Positions 8,088 to 9,748 of a stretch of DNA of 9,748 nt are shown here, in pieces. The position numbers and the translations under genes are program-made. The notes under the pieces are model-generated. The model ran no database searches. It had not been told where the DNA came from and worked only from the letters and a program-made list of their open reading frames with translations. Each line of letters begins with the position of its first letter. Position 1 is the first letter of the stretch. The DNA lies in contig JADFHR010000119.1 in the NCBI GenBank assembly GCA_022567015.1, forward strand, positions 1 to 9,748, in the 5' to 3' direction. This DNA is from Pseudomonadota bacterium. GTDB lineage: Bacteria > Pseudomonadota > Alphaproteobacteria > Rhodospirillales > 2-02-FULL-58-16.

Positions 8088-9577
8088 TATCCAGTCAACG
8101 TCCTTCTCACCGCGTCCCGCCAACCTTCGTAGCGAAGCTCGCGCGAGTCGGTGTCAAGCTGCGGCGAGAAACGTCGGTCGAGCGCCCACGTTTTGGCAAA
8201 ACCGTCGAGGCCCGGATACACGCCGCGATGCATTCCGGCGAGGTAGGCGGCCCCCAATGCCGTCGTCTCAAGAACCCGGGGACGGTCGACCGGGGCGCCG
8301 AGAATGTCAGCCAGGAACTGCATGGTCCAGTCCGATACGGCCATGCCGCCATCGACGCGCAGGACCGTACCGGCGCCGGCGCCGGACCAGTCTCCCTTCA
8401 TCGCTTCCAACAGATCACGGGTCTGGTAGCCGACGCTTTGCAAAGCGGCGCGGGCGAGCTCGGCCGGGCCGGTGCTCCGGGTTATGCCGAACAGGGCGCC
8501 GCGCGCTTCCGCATCCCAATACGGGGCGCCCAACCCGACGAAGGCGGGAACCAGAATGACGTCCTGGTTTTCGTCCGCATCACGCGCCAGTTCACCCGCC
8601 TCGGCCGCATGGTCAATGATCTTCAGCCCATCGCGCAACCATTGCACGGCCGCGCCGGCGATGAAGATGGACCCTTCAAGGGCATAGGTCGGCTGGCCAC
8701 CGAGCTGGTAGGCGATGGTCGTCAGCAGCCGGTTGGTCGAGGCAACGGCGGTGTGGCCGGTATTGAGCAGCGCAAAACAGCCGGTCCCATACGTCGCCTT
8801 CATCATGCCCGGCTGAAAACAGGCCTGGCCGATGGTCGCGGCCTGTTGGTCTCCGGCGACGCCGCCAATGACAATGGGGCCGCCGAAAAGGTCCGTCGCC
8901 GTTTCGCCGTAATCATCGGCACAGTCCATGACGGCGGGCAGGACAGACATCGGCACCCGGAAGAGGTCGCACATTTCGCTCGACCATCGGCCTTCATGGA
9001 TATCGTAGAGCAGGGTCCGGCTGGCGTTGGTGGCATCGGTCGCGTGGACCTTGCCGCCGGTCAGGCGCCACAGGAGAAAGGTATCAATGGTGCCGAACGC
9101 CAGTCGTCCACCATTGGCGGCGTCCCGCGCCCCGTCCACGGTATCGAGAATCCAGGCAACCTTGGTCGCCGAAAAATAAGGGTCGAGCAACAATCCGGTT
9201 CGCGCGGCGACCTTGGGTTCGTGTCCGGCATTTTTCAATTCCGCACAGGCATCGGCGGTGCGCCGGTCCTGCCACACGATGGCACGGTGGATAGGCCTGC
9301 CGTTTTCCCGGTCCCAGACGACGGTTGTTTCGCGTTGGTTGGCGATGCCGATGGCGGCGATTTCGCCTGGCCTTGCGCCCGCCTTGGCGATGGCTTCCCG
9401 GCACGTCGACAGGGTCGTTTGCCAAATATCCTCGGGATCGTGTTCGACCCATCCCGAACGGGGAAAGTGCTGGTCGAATTCCTTCCGCGCGGTGGCGACG
9501 GGGACATGGGTTTCATCGAACAGGATGGCGCGCGACGACGTGGTTCCCTGATCGATGGCAAGAACGTAATTGGACAT
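8087..9577 (-). CDS. glpK: Glycerol kinase (FGGY family)
   Basis: ATP-dependent phosphorylation of glycerol to sn-glycerol-3-phosphate in the cytoplasm. The 496-residue product shows the full FGGY pattern: phosphate loop DQGTTSSRA at 9-17, NQRETT, the glycerol-binding region IVWQDRRT, GDQQAA with catalytic Asp243, the nucleotide-side GTGCF, and near the C-terminus RVDGGM followed by TTALGAAYLAG. The ATG at 9577 has GGAGG 10 nt upstream, within GGAGGATGAGG. The gene stands alone: no glpF, glpD or glpR is visible. It is tightly bracketed by repeat copies: the 3' TAA shares its last base with the E3 terminus, and E4 begins 32 bp upstream of the start codon. The C-terminus (RRTLTG) is slightly shorter than the 502-residue E. 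coli enzyme, so the insertion may have replaced the last few codons. Catalytic parts are intact. Confidence 0.95.
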   Translation of the reverse strand: MSNYVLAIDQGTTSSRAILFDETHVPVATARKEFDQHFPRSGWVEHDPEDIWQTTLSTCREAIAKAGARPGEIAAIGIANQRETTVVWDRENGRPIHRAIVWQDRRTADACAELKNAGHEPKVAARTGLLLDPYFSATKVAWILDTVDGARDAANGGRLAFGTIDTFLLWRLTGGKVHATDATNASRTLLYDIHEGRWSSEMCDLFRVPMSVLPAVMDCADDYGETATDLFGGPIVIGGVAGDQQAATIGQACFQPGMMKATYGTGCFALLNTGHTAVASTNRLLTTIAYQLGGQPTYALEGSIFIAGAAVQWLRDGLKIIDHAAEAGELARDADENQDVILVPAFVGLGAPYWDAEARGALFGITRSTGPAELARAALQSVGYQTRDLLEAMKGDWSGAGAGTVLRVDGGMAVSDWTMQFLADILGAPVDRPRVLETTALGAAYLAGMHRGVYPGLDGFAKTWALDRRFSPQLDTDSRELRYEGWRDAVRRTLTG

Positions 9578-9606
9578 GGCGCCTCATCCTCCCGAGACAG
9601 CGGTGT

Positions 9607-9635
9607 TTAATACCAAGGGATGCTGATCATGACTC
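9607..9635 (-). promoter_or_regulatory. Possible outward promoter in repeat end E4, facing glpK
   Basis: On the - strand GAGTCA (9630-9635), a 17-bp spacer and TATTAA (9607-9612) lie across the edge of repeat copy E4, about 30 bp upstream of the glpK start codon. The -10-like hexamer is 4/6 and the -35-like hexamer only 3/6. The arrangement is suggestive mainly because there is no other room for a glpK promoter outside the repeat. Equivalent hexamers with the same 17-bp spacing exist at the E1 right edge (113-118 and 136-141, TATAAG) and the E3 left edge (7845-7850 and 7822-7827, TATAAG). Confidence 0.25.
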
Positions 9636-9748
9636 ATAGAGATCGCGTAGGCGGCTCGTCGGGTAGGAGGAAAGTTTCAGGCGATGCGGCGCATCGTCGA
9701 AACTTTTCGACGCCCTCCGACGGGCCGCATACGCGACCGGAACGGCGG
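9610..9748 (+). repeat. MITE-like repeat, copy E4 (left part, cut by window end)
   Basis: This is the left half of the same element, oriented like E1 and opposite to E3. The terminal inverted repeat runs from 9610 to 9642, beginning ATACCAAGGG. Hairpin A follows at 9645-9734, the same 90-nt length as in E3, with near-identical sequence. The copy runs off the window at the start of hairpin B. The last 14 bases, GACCGGAACGGCGG, correspond to the first 14 bases of the window with one mismatch. It sits directly upstream of glpK, and any native glpK promoter must lie inside or beyond it. Confidence 0.8.

Noticed and set aside
8060..9610. Long open frame of 516 codons on the + strand, antisense to glpK
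   Set aside because: The - strand frame encodes a complete glycerol kinase with all motifs. The + strand product has no recognisable family and is a GC-rich shadow.

Overview
The window reads as chromosomal DNA of a GC-rich alphaproteobacterium, possibly Rhodospirillales-like. That placement is inferred from composition, frequent TTG starts and the look of the proteins; no rRNA or tRNA is present to confirm it. All six genes belong to known families. The unusual content is a family of short, non-coding, hairpin-rich repeats with terminal inverted repeats (TIRs), which punctuates the window and sits against several gene ends.

Layout, left to right. Positions 1-138 are the right part of one repeat copy (E1). 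A candidate sigma-54 promoter follows at 196-211, then a secreted lytic-transglycosylase-like gene (242-1171). A gene-free gap of about 200 bp leads to a tight three-gene operon on the + strand: a GH15 glucoamylase/trehalase-type hydrolase (1373-3172), otsA (3169-4545, 4-nt overlap) and glk (4553-5533). A 46-bp solo repeat end (E2, 5534-5579) starts directly after the glk stop codon. On the - strand follow typA/bipA (5608-7431), its upstream region, a complete 263-bp repeat (E3, 7825-8087), and glpK (8087-9577), whose stop codon lies in the junction with E3. The left half of a fourth copy (E4, 9610-9748) starts 32 bp upstream of the glpK start codon and runs off the window.

How the genes fit together. 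The GH15-otsA-glk operon suggests trehalose and glucan turnover. OtsA makes trehalose-6-phosphate from UDP-glucose and glucose-6-phosphate. The GH15 enzyme would release glucose from trehalose or an alpha-glucan, and Glk would return that glucose to glucose-6-phosphate. No otsB (trehalose-6-phosphate phosphatase) is present. GlpK feeds glycerol into central metabolism, but glpF and glpD are absent, so glpK looks like an isolated gene bracketed by two repeats. TypA is a ribosome-associated stress GTPase with no obvious link to the others.

The repeat family resembles a MITE (non-autonomous miniature transposable element): 33-bp imperfect TIRs, two long internal hairpins and no transposase. The window starts and ends at the same internal point of this repeat, with a 14-nt overlap carrying one mismatch. 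This suggests that the window boundaries are repeat-induced contig ends.
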